Below are positions 1 through 15,715 of a stretch of 64,000 nt of DNA, piece by piece. A model generated the notes under the pieces. The model was not told the DNA's origin and did no database searches. It saw nothing but the letters and a program-made list of their open reading frames with translations. A program made the position numbers and the translations under genes. This DNA comes from Sordaria brevicollis. Its lineage: Eukaryota; Ascomycota; Sordariomycetes; Sordariales; Sordariaceae. The first letter of the stretch is position 1. Each line of letters starts with the position of its first letter. Where the stretch lies: positions 806,001 through 870,000 of the forward strand of contig JAUTDP010000007.1 in assembly GCA_033439795.1 (NCBI GenBank), written 5' to 3'.

Positions 1-3000
1 GGGTTCGCGGCTTTCTTGGCGCGCAATCGATGCTTCCTTGGCTTGGCGAAAGTAGTCACCACAAATGAATGGACTTGTTGGGGGTAAAGTCGTCAATACA
101 AAACTCCAGTCGCGACAATCCATCATCATCGTTTATCGACCTCGAATCATTCAGGTTGGAAAGGCCGACTCTCGTGATGTTGTCCTAAGAGACCCGATTA
201 GGAGAGGTGGGATCCCGGAAACGCCCACGGGCATTTCCATCTGTGCTTCAGATTGCTTGTCGATCCCTGGCATCTCCACAGTTCATCAGTGTTCCATTTT
301 CTGCCCATGTGCGACTCGCAAACGTCTCTCCGTATCCCTGGAATCTCCTGCCATGGTCGACATCACCTCACCAACACGTCCACAACAATGCACTTTTAGT
401 CGCAAAATGGGTGTCGCCGTATGACACCCATCCAGGTCTCTGGAAGGACAAGCAGCGGCACGTTATCAAAACCAAACCTTAAGCGGTCCCGTCCCGCAAC
501 CGCGCCGCACCACTCAGCCAGACGACGAGTGGGAAGCAAAACGGATGTTATTCCGTTCGTCGCCAGTGCCTAGCTGCCTCAGCCCCCGTGCCAGAGAACG
601 GGGAAACCCTACAGCGTCCCGTTGCGCGTAGGGTTCAAACAATCCGACGACAATCGTGCAGGGCTCATCGTGTCCATGTGCACCGGGCCCGGAATCTCTG
701 GAACATGAACTTTCCAAGATCGAGGGATCTCCTAAGAACGAAATAGCTCAATCACTTCGAACACCAGTCGCCTTTGCTGGGCTTTGAAGAGTGTTGACGA
801 AGTTGCGACTGATGGAATGAAGTCGAGAGGACAGTACGAGGTGGTGTACTCGTACCCTGATCACGCACTGTGACAAGATGCTTGGGTGCAGGAGATCTCG
901 GCTTTGCGTCGTTCGCGTGCGTCAGTCGTTTTTGCCTCGCCGACAACCCACCTCACCGACCAACCGCCATGAGCCACTGGTCAACATCAATCGATCAATT
1001 CTTGAACAACCATCTGAAAACACGAGTGCCGTTGCCGAATATTTAACCTCTAGAATAGTTGAAGGGCAGCTTTCTCCTCTCAAATTGCACCACCTATAAA
1101 GAAAGAGTAATTGATAAATGACGACCTTCTTGCCTGTCGTCGTCATCTGCAGCTTCTGCAGCTCATTACTTCACCTCCCATGCCATCCGACCGACAGAGT
1201 GCCGCCCCATGAGCAGCAGACATGGCGCTAGCGATAAGTTTTTGGAGGGTCTGGCTTTGCCGCAACTTTCAGTCACATCACCGCTGATGAATCTCGTTCT
1301 GGCTGTTGCCATTCCTCTCGAACCCATATCATGTCCTTCCAGACAGCAGCTGACGTCAGTCTCCTCAAGCCACCAATCTTGAACGATTCCGCTCTGGCAA
1401 GTCGATGTTTCGACGGTGTTTATGCCAGCGCACCCCGGATATTATCATGGACCCCTTTGAAAGCCTGATATTTCTCCCCTCGACTCAATAATTCCTTTCA
1501 GGGACATTCGCATGAAGTGGCCGGAGACCTTGAATTTTGATGTCTTTCAGCAGCAGTTGGGGCGCCGAGTCTTGGCAGATGCGATATCAAAATCCGGCCA
1601 GAGACTCTCATCAATGCCGAATTATCTTACATCGAGGCAAAAACTCTTCCCATGGAACAGCAACATCAGATCTATCGCCGTCTCAACTTCATAGTCATCC
1701 GTTTTTGACTGATTGCAGCCATACGGTGACCAAAGGTTTTGGGCACAAGGCTTTCAAGTCTCAATCCCGAGACCCACCGAACATGTTGCCAAGCAAAACC
1801 CCCCCCCCCCATCGCCAACCGGAGGTCAGGCAAGCTTCCTCCGTCCGTTTGGAACCATGAGGAGATGGGCGCTCGCGCTGGGTCCAACAGGAGGCTTTGC
1901 CAGGCCCAGGGGGTTCTGTTTGCCAAATATATACTCACACGACATTAGCAGCATCCTGAACATTTTCACTGGGCTCTAGCATGAAATCTCACTTCGATTG
2001 AGATTGCAGATCACTTCACCCTTCAGGTTTCCCCTGATGCGATGAGATACGCTACTCGCATGCTTCTGATCGAAGCTGGCCCCGAAAGGTTGTTTCGACT
2101 GCTCATGGACATATGTCGCTGACAGGCAATGAAAAGCAGGTACTGTTAATTTCCGACTTTGCCACCAGCCTTGAGCTCCAACGTGGCCGTTCGCTGGTTC
2201 ATCCAGAGATGGACATCGCGGAAAAAGTTGGAGGTGTTTCAGAAGGGCGTTAACTGTGGTGATGGTGTCCGGGGTATGGTACGGCGTCGCTCCTCAGGCA
2301 AGGAAAAATCACGAGGACTTTTGCACCGATTCCAGCTCTCGGCCTGCAATCTTCTCTATCGATGGGTTTTCTTTATCGCCTTATGATCGCTTTCACGCAA
2401 ATCCAAACCTTCCAGTTGTCGAGCTGAATTGGACTTCGCACCTTGAAGATTCAAGTGAGCGATGAAGCTTCCGTCACCAAATCAAATGTCAAGGAAAACG
2501 GTCGGTACAGGGATTGGCTCCCAAGTTAGTTCCATGTGGGGGCTGGATTTTGAGGAGAGCGTGTCCTTCAGGGTTTAACTAGCGTGAACCGAATTGGATC
2601 CATATTTGTGCCGTGCCGATTGGTCCACTGCCCGCTCGAACCCTTTGACAAACTTGCCCTGAAATCTTCCGGAGTGAACGCTGAGACGACAACCTACCTT
2701 GGGAGATGAGGAACCCCGACGACGAGGTTGACGATATTGTAGGACGTCTCGAAAGCAACCATGCTCTCTAAGAGTCAGTCCTCTATGAAAATAGAATCTT
2801 TCAATCCTGACAATAAGAACATTCGTCGAATAAGTAGAAATCACCTGGTACCGACGTCGTTCATCAACATTCTGCCAGCTGATGTCGGTGAACTACCACT
2901 CCGCTACAATCGACAGATGTTGCGCTGCCGTCCTAGCACCCTTTCCCACTCCTGTCCCGTTCCCTCGCGGCTTCAATCAAGGAATACTTGCCCCGAGCCG

Positions 3001-4283
3001 AGCACAAAGCCCCAGTTTCCGAAAATTCTCAACACCACTGTCATGCAAGTTGACGATCGTGAGATGAGAAATCGTAAGAAACTTCCTAACGTCCTCAAAA
3101 GTATCGAAGGGAAAATTCGTCTCTCTCCCGTTCAGTTCAAGCAATAATCTTATGTTATAAAAGATGACCAAACTCTACGTTGCTCTCAGTGGCTCTCTAT
3201 TCCCTTCCATCTGCGCACGCCGCAAGTCATCTCGTGCACGGACCATTTAAAGCTTGTGGTATCCACCTTTCTCCAAGCGGGCTCGGCGCGGCGGCGGCTG
3301 GGCGGCTTGGGCGGAGGGCGGGCAGGCGGGCACAACGGAGGCGGGTCACACCTTCCCTGCATGCCGTGATGCTTCGGTGCAGTGAAGGTCATTTGCCTGC
3401 CGGCGTTACTCATCTCACTCGCTGGCGGAATTGAGCCGTGACGGCGAGAGCGTGAAGGACAGAAAGCTTTATGACGGGAGGTGGGAAGGTTGTGGCTTGG
3501 GATGTGGCTGTTCAGTTACATTTGATTTTCGAATTGGAAGATTTGGAGAACGGCAGTTGAAAGCTTGTTGAAGGTTTGAGCAGAGAAACCAAACTGGGCG
3601 AGCGGGATGCCGCTGACGCTGTGGGAGGATGGCGATAACTGGGCAATATTAGGATTAGAAATATCGATATGAAGATAAAACAAAGGAATCGTTTCTACCA
3701 TTCACTGATCTTGAACTTCCTCACGGGATGCTTCTGGCAATGAAGTCGTCAAGAGCTGTTGACAGAAGGTGAGAAGTCCGAGCTGATCCGAGTGCAAGTG
3801 GATATGTCATTAGCCCTATCTCTTTACCAACGCAGCTTGTTGCCCACCACGGAAGACAACGACTGGCCTGCTTTCACAACGCGATGTCTCGAGGGGCAAA
3901 ACAACCGACAGAATGCAGAGGACCGAAGAAAATAGGCAACAACATGAGCCCTTGTCTTCTTGAGGTTGACCATTACTATGGAATCGGCAATCTGAAATGA
4001 TTCCTAGATGTCAATTCAACTTTTCTTTCACTTTAGTCCCATCCGATTGCACGTTGTGATCAACTCGCAGTGTAACAACTTTCAACTCGTCCAGTCTGTT
4101 CACCTCCCGTCGCTCAACGGTTTGTCATTTGTTTGTTGTGCAGATTGCATTCGCTGTGTCCATCAACCGCCGCCATCGCCTTACGAAGCCTATCACTCGT
4201 TTTCTATTGCACAGAACTCATTAGACACGCTTAAGCGACTTTATTGCTTTTCTTTTGAGCTTCATCACAGTCGCCTTCCGGTT
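1..4283. other. Non-coding stretch; no gene recognised
   Basis: Over 4 kb with only short open frames on either strand, none starting at a well-placed ATG and resembling a known family. It holds a C-homopolymer near 1800 and a strongly GC-rich patch near 3280-3350. The last few hundred bases should contain the promoter and leader of the helicase gene that starts at 4284. A non-coding RNA or distal regulatory DNA for a gene left of the window cannot be excluded. I see no tRNA, 5S rRNA or transposon relic. Confidence 0.6.
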
Positions 4284-7200
4284 ATGTCGCATCATAACTG
4301 GCAACCAAACCAACCGAGTTCAAACGGAATATGGCATAAGACCACTCTACAGCAAGCAAAGGAACAGCAAGAACAGCAGCAAAGGCAACAAAATCATCAT
4401 CAGTCATTTCAACAGCGACCGGCACTGACGACGACCACCAATGTTGTCATTGGCCAAAAGCGCACCATAAACGAGGTGGTCCGACCTCAGTACCAAAATG
4501 GACCTCCGTTAGCTAAACGGCCCACCCCGGGGTCATCATCAAATAGTACGCCAGCATCGGGATTCAGACCAAATGCCTTCATAAAGGCACCCTCTGGTCC
4601 TCCTCCTCTCACAGCAAGCACCATCGAATACACAGATCCCGTCAAACAAAGCAATAGCAACCCATCCGAGTACTCCCAGCGTCGAGCCCTACCCTCGACG
4701 CCCACCTCCACCAATGATCCCTTCCTCTCGCTCTCTCACCCAGTATACAAGCTTCCCATACAGCTCGTAGCCAACTTTGCTTCGCTAGGAATAAAATCCA
4801 TCTACCCATGGCAAAAGCAGTGTCTTCTCGGTCCCGGTCTGCTCTCCGGCGACAAGAACCTGGTGTACAGCGCCCCAACAGGTGGCGGCAAGTCGCTGGT
4901 CGCCGACCTGCTCATGCTCAAGAGGGTGCTGGATGACCCAGCCGGCGAGGCCAAGGCCATATTGGTGCTACCGTATGTGGCGCTGGTGCAGGAGAATGTG
5001 CGTTGGTTGAGGAGTGTCGTGGGTGGGATCTCGAGGAGCGGCGATCTGGGGCAGAAGCAACCGGACCAGAAGCTGTGGGCGAAGAGGGCCGATAAGGATA
5101 CCATCCGGGTGGTGGGCTTCTTTGGGGGAAGCAAGGTTAGGGCGACGTGGGCGGATTTTGACGTGGCGGTTTGTACGATGGAAAAGGTGGGTGATATTGC
5201 TGAGTTCTGGCGGCTTTTGGCGCTGATGACTGGAAATTCTTTTTGCATGGTTGAAGAAAAACTGACCATGAGGACTGGTAGGCCAACGCGCTCGTCAATG
5301 CTGCTATAACGGATTGCACAATATCTAAGCTCAGGGCCGTGGTTTTGGATGAGTGCCATATGATCGATGATGGCTTCAGAGGATATTTGCTGGAGCTGAT
5401 GACTACAAAACTTCTATGTCTGGAGCAACAGGTGCAGATTATTGCTATGAGTGCCACTTTGACAGTAAGCTTGTGTTTCTCTTCAATCCTTGGCCTACGA
5501 ACCTGCTGACAGCTTGAAGAACATCCGTCTCCTGAAGGACTGGCTAGGAGGCCACTCATACGAGACACACTACCGACCAGTTCCGATCGAGGAACATCTC
5601 GTCTACGACGGCAAGATTTACCCAGCAGCTACAACCGCCAGTCTTCTGAAAACAGCCACTCAACTAGATACCAGGAATGCCACCACCACCACTCAGGGGC
5701 TACCGCCCTCCACTACCTCCTCCCTCCAGCACATCCGTTTCATCCATCCTTCCCCGCACCGCGAGTTCAAAGACCCCGTCATGAACGCCGTCGTCGCCCT
5801 GGCCAACGAAACCGCCCGCGCCGGCTACGGTGTCCTCGTCTTCTCCAGCAGTCGCGCCGGGTGCGAATCCGACGCCGTCCTGATCAGCCGAGTGCTTCCC
5901 TCTTTTCAGAATGCCGACCCGACGATCCGCGATCGTCGTCTCGACCTACTCAACGACCTGCGCAGCACCACCACCGGTCTCGATCCCAAACTCGAGCTGA
6001 CCATCCCCTGCGGCGTCGCCTTCCACCACGCCGGCCTGACTACCGAAGAGCGCGAGCTGATAGCCAACGCCTACGACGCCGGCACCCTCAAAGTGTGCGT
6101 GGCCACCGCCTCGCTAGCCGCCGGCATCAACCTGCCCGCTCGAAGAGTGATCCTGCACGGGGCGCGCATGGGCATCGACCTCGTCGGCCCGGCCATGCTA
6201 CGGCAGATGCGCGGCCGCGCCGGCAGGAAGGGAAAAGACGAGGTGGGCGAGACGTATCTCTGCTGTCGAAGAAACGATCTCGAGGCCGTGGTGGACCTGA
6301 TGCACGCCGACCTGCCGCAGATCGCCAGCTGTCTGGTCTCGGACGAGCGCCGCATAAGGAGGGCGCTGTTGGAGGTGATTGCGATCAAGCTGGCGACGAG
6401 CAGGGAGGCGCTGGATGACTATGTGAGCAGGACGATGCTGGCTTGCGAGCAGCGGTTGAAGGAACAGGAAGTGGATGAGTGGGAGGCGCCGCCGGAGCAA
6501 AGCTGGCAGGAGAAGATGAGGGGGCATGTGGAGGCTGGGCTGGAGAAGTTGAAGGATATGGGGTTCATCACGGTTACGGTGGACGAGAAGTACGAGACGG
6601 CGAGTTATAGCGCTACGAAGCTGGGAGGGGCGATCGTGGCGAGCTCGCTTGATCCGGATGATGGCGTGTTTATCCATAAGGAACTGGAGAGGGCGCTGAA
6701 GGGATTTGTCATGGATGGAGATATGCATGTGCTGTATAACTTCACGCCAGTATCAGATTTGGGGAACGGGACGCCAATCAACTGGAAGGTGTTTTGGAAC
6801 GAGATGGAGAAGTTGGATGAGAGCGGGCTAAGGGTGATGACCTTTCTGGGGCTAAAGCCTGCAGTGTTGAACAGGATGTAAGTGTTAACGAGCTCTTATC
6901 GCGTAGCATGTCTCGAAGCTAACTACAACTCTACCAAACAGGCTACAGGGCGGCATCCTCAAGGAAACCACAACCGAAGAAAAGGACATCGCCCGTCGTT
7001 ACCATCGCTTCTACCTCGCCCTTCAACTCCGCGATCTCTGCAACGAAGTCCCCATCCACCGCGTCGCCCAAAAATATGACGTGCCTCGAGGCGCCGTCCA
7101 GACGCTCGCTCAGACCTGCCAGGGCTTTGCGGCCGGCATGATCAAGTTCTGCGAAGCCATGGGATGGGGTGCCATGGCGGCGGCGTTAGACCACTTTGCC

Positions 7201-7574
7201 GACCGACTTAAGGCGGGTGCTCGCGCGGATCTGCTTGGCTTGTCCAAGATCACGTTCGTAAAGAGCCGGACGGCGCGAGTATTCTGGGACAACGGCTTCA
7301 AGACGGTGGCCGTGGTCGCGAACGCGGACCCAAAAGAGCTCGTGCCCGTGCTGATGCAGGCGCAACCGAACAAAGTCCGTCTGGAAGCGAAAGATGAGCA
7401 GAAGTATATGGACAAACTGCTGGCTAAGGCGAAGGTTATCACGGATTCGGCGAATAGGATATGGCGTGAGTGTCTAATACTATCCGTAACTTGTGTATAT
7501 GGGTGGAAGCTAATGGGTGTGTTATGTTTACAGAAATCGGAATGCAACAAGAGTTGATGGCGGAAGAGGAATAG
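4284..7574 (+). CDS. HELQ/Pol-theta-type superfamily 2 DNA helicase
   Basis: Five exons: 4284-5186, 5282-5464, 5520-6877, 6942-7465, 7534-7574 (1002 aa). A Q-rich disordered N-terminus of about 150 residues precedes a Ski2-like helicase core. Visible motifs are motif I APTGGGKS (Lys about residue 203), the DECH box (Asp about 324), MSATL just before the second intron, a HHAGL segment near 531 and QMRGRAGRKG at about 591-600. This arrangement, with a helical C-terminal part and no polymerase domain, fits HELQ/Hel308-type repair helicases, which unwind 3'-tailed forks in recombination repair; nuclear action is inferred. The second acceptor was placed at 5519 because only that keeps the conserved TLTNIRLLKDW segment in frame. 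An upstream in-frame ATG at 4008 would add 92 residues of non-conserved, hydrophobic-rich sequence. I prefer 4284, where the Q-rich protein begins. Confidence 0.85.
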
Positions 7575-10500
7575 GGGTCCTAGTTTCCATCTTCAACTTT
7601 TCGAAGCCGACCACGGAGCCAAAGTCGACAATAGCAACCAGGCATGCGTTGCTATGACAGAGAGTTAAAGTAAGAGGGATAAAGGGTTCTAGTTTCCTCG
7701 ACTTGCAACTCTAGGGAAACAACAGATCATTAGGTCGAATAAGGCATTCGATTCGGCCTTGTTTCGTGGTATACCATCAGGGGTCATCTGGCGTTCTCTC
7801 AAGATCGAGATCCGTTAAATGCCTAGGTCTATGTGATACGATATTTAACAGCTCGAAACAGTAGTCTGCGCCACATCCCGGGAGACCCAGAGACAAAAGG
7901 AATCACAGATGCTTGTTACAAGCATGGACATGGGCAAGAGGCATGCTTATGGCTATGGTCGCAGTTCAGGCCGATCAACGGCCCGGTCGGTCAAAGGTCA
8001 AACAGGCCATGGCCATCCCGCCTAGTACGAAGGACAACCAACATACAAGCATACATACAAAAGTAACCCCGCAATGATACAGTGCCTTCTTCTCATTAAA
8101 CGTCTCGGGCAAAGAGGCCCTGTGAGGCCCTGTGATACCAACCCAGTGAAAAGATGTGGTTGCCAAGCCAGCTACAATCAACTTGATTTAAACCCTGGTT
8201 TTTGGTTGTGAGAGACGAGAGACCATAACCCAAAATAAGGGAAGGGAAGTAAATATACGAGGCACATCCTTCCAGAAGGAAGAGTTTTCTTATCCGTCTG
8301 TCTTGTCTTGTCTGTTGCACGCATAGGGTGGCGCATGTCTCATTCTGTATTTTTCTCTCTCTCAAGTGGTGTGGTACGAGGGAGGGTGGTTGCTACAATC
8401 TCAGCTGTTACTATCCAATTTTTCTCTTGGAGAACTTGAGAAGTGGACTGAGACAAGCATGGAAGTGGAAGGTGGACATAGAAGGGCAATGATGAGCAGG
8501 GAATGGGTTTTGTTTCGTGAAATTTCAGCTGGGATATTAAGTTGCAACCCCATCATCATTAACTGGATTCAGGGTTACAACATGAAGGGCCCATGTTTTT
8601 GTGTCCCCTCCCTCTTGTTCTGTATATCATTCATCTTTTGATCTTTCCTTCTGCAATGCATGCAAGAGAAGCGAAGATGCGTTGCGCCGAGATGTGCTGT
8701 ATTCTGTTGTGTTTCGTGAGTGATGCTCGATGGGACATGTAATCTTGCATCTTCTCTTTCTCATAATCCAATTTCTTCTTATCGACAGGCTCGACTTACA
8801 CAGCATATGCTGCCCACTCCCTTCTTGTAAATGCTGTCGAGGTTTGATTGGACCTGGGTCTTTCTGTTCTAACTTGGATGGATGGATGCTGTCCAAGAAC
8901 GAGCCCATCATGAATGGTTAGTAGGTCCCGATGTGAGTCGGCTTGAAAGGATTGGTGGTGGGAATGCTGTGATTTGACAACCACTTGAAAGGAGAATAAA
9001 CCTGTGAGAGGGAAATACCTAACTAAAAGAACATGGAATATTCGTACTACAACCGAATATGTACGCAGAGGGAACTTCAAGGTGGCTACCTCAAGGGACA
9101 AGGCAGAAGTTCAAAGACACATGGATACCTAGCCTAATAGTGAATCACGGTCCGATGCGCAGCAATAACTGCAGATAGGCACCTACCTTCCATAATGACA
9201 CAAAGCATGCTTGGTGCCGGTCGTGCCTTCTCTCTTCTCATTTAAAAGAAAACTTTTCTGTGCCAACCACTATTCTCACGTTTCACCAAATTACGGGAGA
9301 AGGAAAGAAGAAGGGAAGAAGGAAGGAACGAAAGAGAAACTGATGAAGGAAGTAGAAAATCTCTACGTTTCTCATGCAGTGCACCACATATCCTGAATAG
9401 AATCGCAGAGTTGAAGCCGGTCACGGACTAAAGCTACCTTAGATGGACGTTAACCTCTAACGAGAATTTACCAGGTAGCCATCACAATCCTGACCGAGTT
9501 ACGCACCCTGGCCAGCCGAGCCAGCCACACCATAACCCCTCGCTCGTCTAACATCCTTGGAGGCCATCATCTTCATCACATCACGGCCATTTGTAAGGTC
9601 CAGATGTCAAATGATGTGCGCCATACTCGGGCAGGCGGGAAGAAGTGCGGGAGTTAGTGTCGCCGGTGAGACTTGAAGACTCGACCCCGCGGCTGCTGCT
9701 TTGTTCCGTTTGTGTATGTTTGTGGTAGCCCGAGAAGTCCGGTATGAGATTCGGATTGAAAGGGACACACAGCAAGACGAGGTAGCTATCGGATTACAAG
9801 GGTTGTTTTAAGGCGACGAATGATGCACCATGAACGTGAAAGTCGATGAATTTATCGGACCACAAGTTGAACCCGGAGAAGTAACCAACATGAGTGACAG
9901 GTATAAGTCGACATTTTGAGATTTCCCGATTGATCTCCTCAATTTCCTTCCCTCAACACCACCATTTTCCAGACCGGCAAATCAAACATACCTGGCCTGG
10001 CCTTGAGCCACGCTCACATTGCCGCAACATCCTGCTTTGATTGGGTTGTCTCCAAAGGGACTCGACAGCCAATCTAGAAGGATCCTTGTGCGACACCAAC
10101 ATTCCCGCTTGTGGTCGGCGGGCGCATACAGGACCACCTGTTGACCAGCACCACGCACCGCACGACACAGCTTTGCGCCAGCCGAACCAAGACCGGGCTG
10201 AGTTCTATCTTAGCTGATTGCCTGCTTCTACCTACCCTGGCATCGGTGTCTGCCTGTACGTATGCGGAAATCCCAAAAGAATAACTACCTACTGTTGCTA
10301 GCTTGTGTAAGCTAACGTCCGGTCTAGTCGCGGCTGTGGCGTTCCGTCATTAATGCTCTCCAAAAATCTTAGTCCTCTTTTTTCTACACTTTGGCTGCGC
10401 GCCGCAGCTCCCTCCCACTTCCCGCTCGCTGCCCCTCTTCTCTCTCATTGTTCTTTGCTTCTTCCTGTCAGCTAAGCTTCATTTGTGCGACAAGGTTGAC

Positions 10501-10587
10501 ACTGACGAAAAAAAGAAAATATCACAAGCTGTTAACCACTTCAACAACAACTGCAGAGTAACAAAGATCTCATCTTCCATTTCATCC
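7575..10587. other. Intergenic region between helicase and BTB gene
   Basis: About 3 kb with no open frame that looks coding. Short frames of 60-100 codons occur on both strands but overlap one another and have no recognisable products. The right end is presumably the promoter and leader of the BTB gene; the pyrimidine-rich segment at about 10375-10460 fits a fungal core promoter. No RNA gene or transposon remnant was recognised. Confidence 0.55.
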
Positions 10588-13094
<2,507 letters not shown>

Positions 13095-13299
13095 GAGGGA
13101 GAACGAGAGAAGCTGATGGTTTTTTTTATGAAACCGGACAGATACATGAAATAAGGGAAATATAGGGATGTCGGCCAAAGATGCAAATGAAGGATGATAT
13201 CGAGATCGAGAAGAAACACGGAAACGAAACGATGTAGGCTTAAAGTGTACTCCATAGTCAATTTTATCTATGCCAATGAATTTTTCCCAACTACTCACA

Positions 13300-15068
13300 T
13301 TACTCATCATCCTTATTCGTCTTCCTCAAGCTCTCCGTGGTGTACAGAAGCTTCTGCAAATCCTGGGGACTAAGGCTGTTATCGGCCTCGGCAGATTCAG
13401 TGACCTTGAGACCACCGGTAGGCGCCACCTTCCAGCTTGACTCGTCAGAGGACAAAGCGAGGATGGAGGATACACCGCCGTTGTTGGCCTCTTCCTCTTG
13501 GGTCTCGGACGAGGTGTTGGGATCGATGGACACGAGGAGCTTGGACTCGGCCTTGAGGTACTCGACGTCTAGCGGGTTACCAGGGAGGGAGAGGGTTTGT
13601 GTGTGTTCGAGGGTGTTGGTGGAGGTAAGGGTATAAACCAAAAGAAGGGGGATACTGTTTTGTCGTTAGCCATCGCATCCATCACATCTCCAGTCAAAGG
13701 GGCTGTAACATACCGTTCGCAAATCACAAAAATCTGCGTCTTCTCTCCCTGCTGAACATCGAAGATCCTCGTCACCGCAACCTTGGTGACCTTCTCCGCC
13801 TCCTCAGCAGCAAGCGCCTTCTTCACCTCCGCCAACACGGCCGCCTTGCCCAACAAGCTTCCGCTGACCCAATCCCACACAAACAAATCATCATCACCGC
13901 CGCCGCTGATCAACACATCCCCGCGCTTCTCGGGGATGCATACGCGGCTCACAAACTCGTCGTGGCCGAGCAGGAAACCCTCGATCACATGCGCCTGCGG
14001 GATGCCCCGGCTCACGCGGATGTGCTCGTCCCTGTCGGCCGTGATGATGTACGTCCTGTTGGGATGGCTAGGGTGCACGGCGACGGCCACCGAGGTGAGC
14101 ATGGAGACGTGGCCCAGCTGGAGTGTGTGCTCGAACTGCGAGGCCTGCAGGGCGGCGGCGAGCTTGGCGGCCTTTTGGCGCTCCAGGCAGCGCTTCTGGT
14201 TCTCGAGCGCCTTGAGGTTGCGGAGCGTGTGCACCGTGAGCTCGTTGGCTTGCGGCTTGACGGAGAGCTGTTGGGCCTTGGCGACGTCGGTGGGAGGGAC
14301 GATGACGGGAGTGGCAGGGGCGGACGGGGTGGGTTCGGGGGTGGCGACCTCGGAAGTGGTGGTGGTGGTAGCAGCAGCAGCAGCAGCTGTGGGCTCAGCG
14401 GGGGTGAAGAGGAGAGGGAGAGAGAATACGTCGCCGAACTTGTCGGCGGAGAGAATGGTCTTGTTATCGGGCGTAAGGGCAAGAGCGCAAGGACGCTTGG
14501 GCATGGCTCTTTGGCTCAGCTGCTTGAGGTTTCCGGCTCCGTCGTGCTCAAACACCCAGATGGTCTTGTCGGCTCCGGTAATGGCGACGAGATGGCGGCC
14601 ATCGGTGGTGAGGTACATGCCCTGGACAAAGGGCGTCTCGAGAACAGCCTTGTTGTTGTTCTTTGCCATAGCACCCTCAGTCTTTTGCTTTTGCTTTTGC
14701 CGCCTGCTGCGTCTGTTGACTTCCTGTTGGTTCTTGCCGTCGGTCTTTGTCTCAGTCTGGCCCTCAGTAGTAGTCTCCTCCTTGGCTTCCTGCTCCTTGC
14801 TCTCTTCCGTCACAACAGCAGCCGCCTCGCCATCTTCCGTTTTCCTCTTCTTAGCCGGGGGTCCTTCTGGGGCGGATGACTCTTCGGCCTCCACGGTAGG
14901 AGCCGGGGTTTCACTCTCGGTTTTCTGTCCATTGGTCTCTTCCTGCTTGACGGGGTACTTCCATACTGAGATGGGTTCGAAGTTGGAGTTGAATGAGTGA
15001 ATATTGCTTCCGCGAGCGGCAAAGATGATGCCGTCGTGCACCTTGAGCACGTGGTAAGGCAAAGCCAT
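13300..15068 (-). CDS. trm82: tRNA (guanine-N7-)-methyltransferase non-catalytic subunit, Trm82-like WD40 protein
   Basis: Exons on the minus strand 15068-13714 and 13654-13300 (569 aa). The start is the ATG at 15068, reading MALPYHVLKV, with only non-conserved in-frame sequence upstream. The N-terminus (HVLKVHDGIIFAARGSNIHSF) is the first propeller blade. A charged, disordered insert with KKRK and RRSRRQKQKQK stretches follows, then further WD-type blades (VQGMYLTTDGRHLVAITGADKTIWVFEHD; FVSRVCIPEKRGDVLISGGGDDDLFVWDW). Trm82/WDR4 proteins have this pattern and hold Trm8 in an active form for m7G46 formation in tRNA; the family acts in the nucleus. The intron starts GTATGTTAC and ends AACAG. 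The gene diverges from the ribosomal P0 gene and converges with the BTB gene, with only 205 bp between stops. The large antisense open frames over it are composition shadows. Confidence 0.88.
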
Positions 15069-15715
15069 TGCGATGATGATATCGATGTGAGATGCTGCGT
15101 ATGACCGTATGCTGGATATCAAGTTTATATAGCGAGTAAATCAGGCAAAGTACGAAGCGCAGCCGCCTTTATGATCCTTAGATGTAATCCTATGAGTATG
15201 TTAGTCCAATCCGAGGAAAAGGTGAAAAAAGTGATACAAACCTGTAACTTTGAGTGGTGATGTAGCTTCACTGCTCATCAGACACTGCTTGATGAGGGTG
15301 AGATGAACTTTGAGAAAGTCTCGAACATTGACTTATTTGCTGAGCCACATGTGGCTTTACCCCAGACGAACCATTCACCTTGAGCTTCAACTGAGGCTCA
15401 TGCGATTTTGACGATTTTGTACCAGGGTACCTGCCAAGACCACCTTCGCTGAGCCGTTGCGGAACCGGAGAGCTCCTTTCTGACGTTCTAATTGGACCAC
15501 ACCACGCAAGCCCTAGCACCCCGACGGCAGCACGGGCCACATTCACCCCTCGCAACCCACAGACAGATCAACCAAGTCAATTGCGCGCGCCCGAAATTTT
15601 GTCCGGGTTTTGGAATCTCTCCTCCGGTCACCATACCAACTCAAATTCCACCACCAAATCAATCAAGAGAACTCCTCTTGCCCTTAAACATCCTGCCTTC
15701 GTGCTAAAAGAAGAT
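15069..15715. promoter_or_regulatory. Shared divergent promoter region of trm82 and rpp0
   Basis: A 647-bp gap separates the start codons of two divergently transcribed translation-related genes. It has no coding frame of its own. The P0 side contains a leader rich in CCACC/CAAATC just before the ATG. I recognise no specific ribosomal-protein promoter motif by eye, so shared control is inferred from layout only. Confidence 0.5.

Noticed and set aside
13783..15000. Open frames of 305 and 405 codons on the plus strand opposite trm82
   Set aside because: They mirror the codon bias of the real minus-strand gene, which has family motifs and a well-formed intron.
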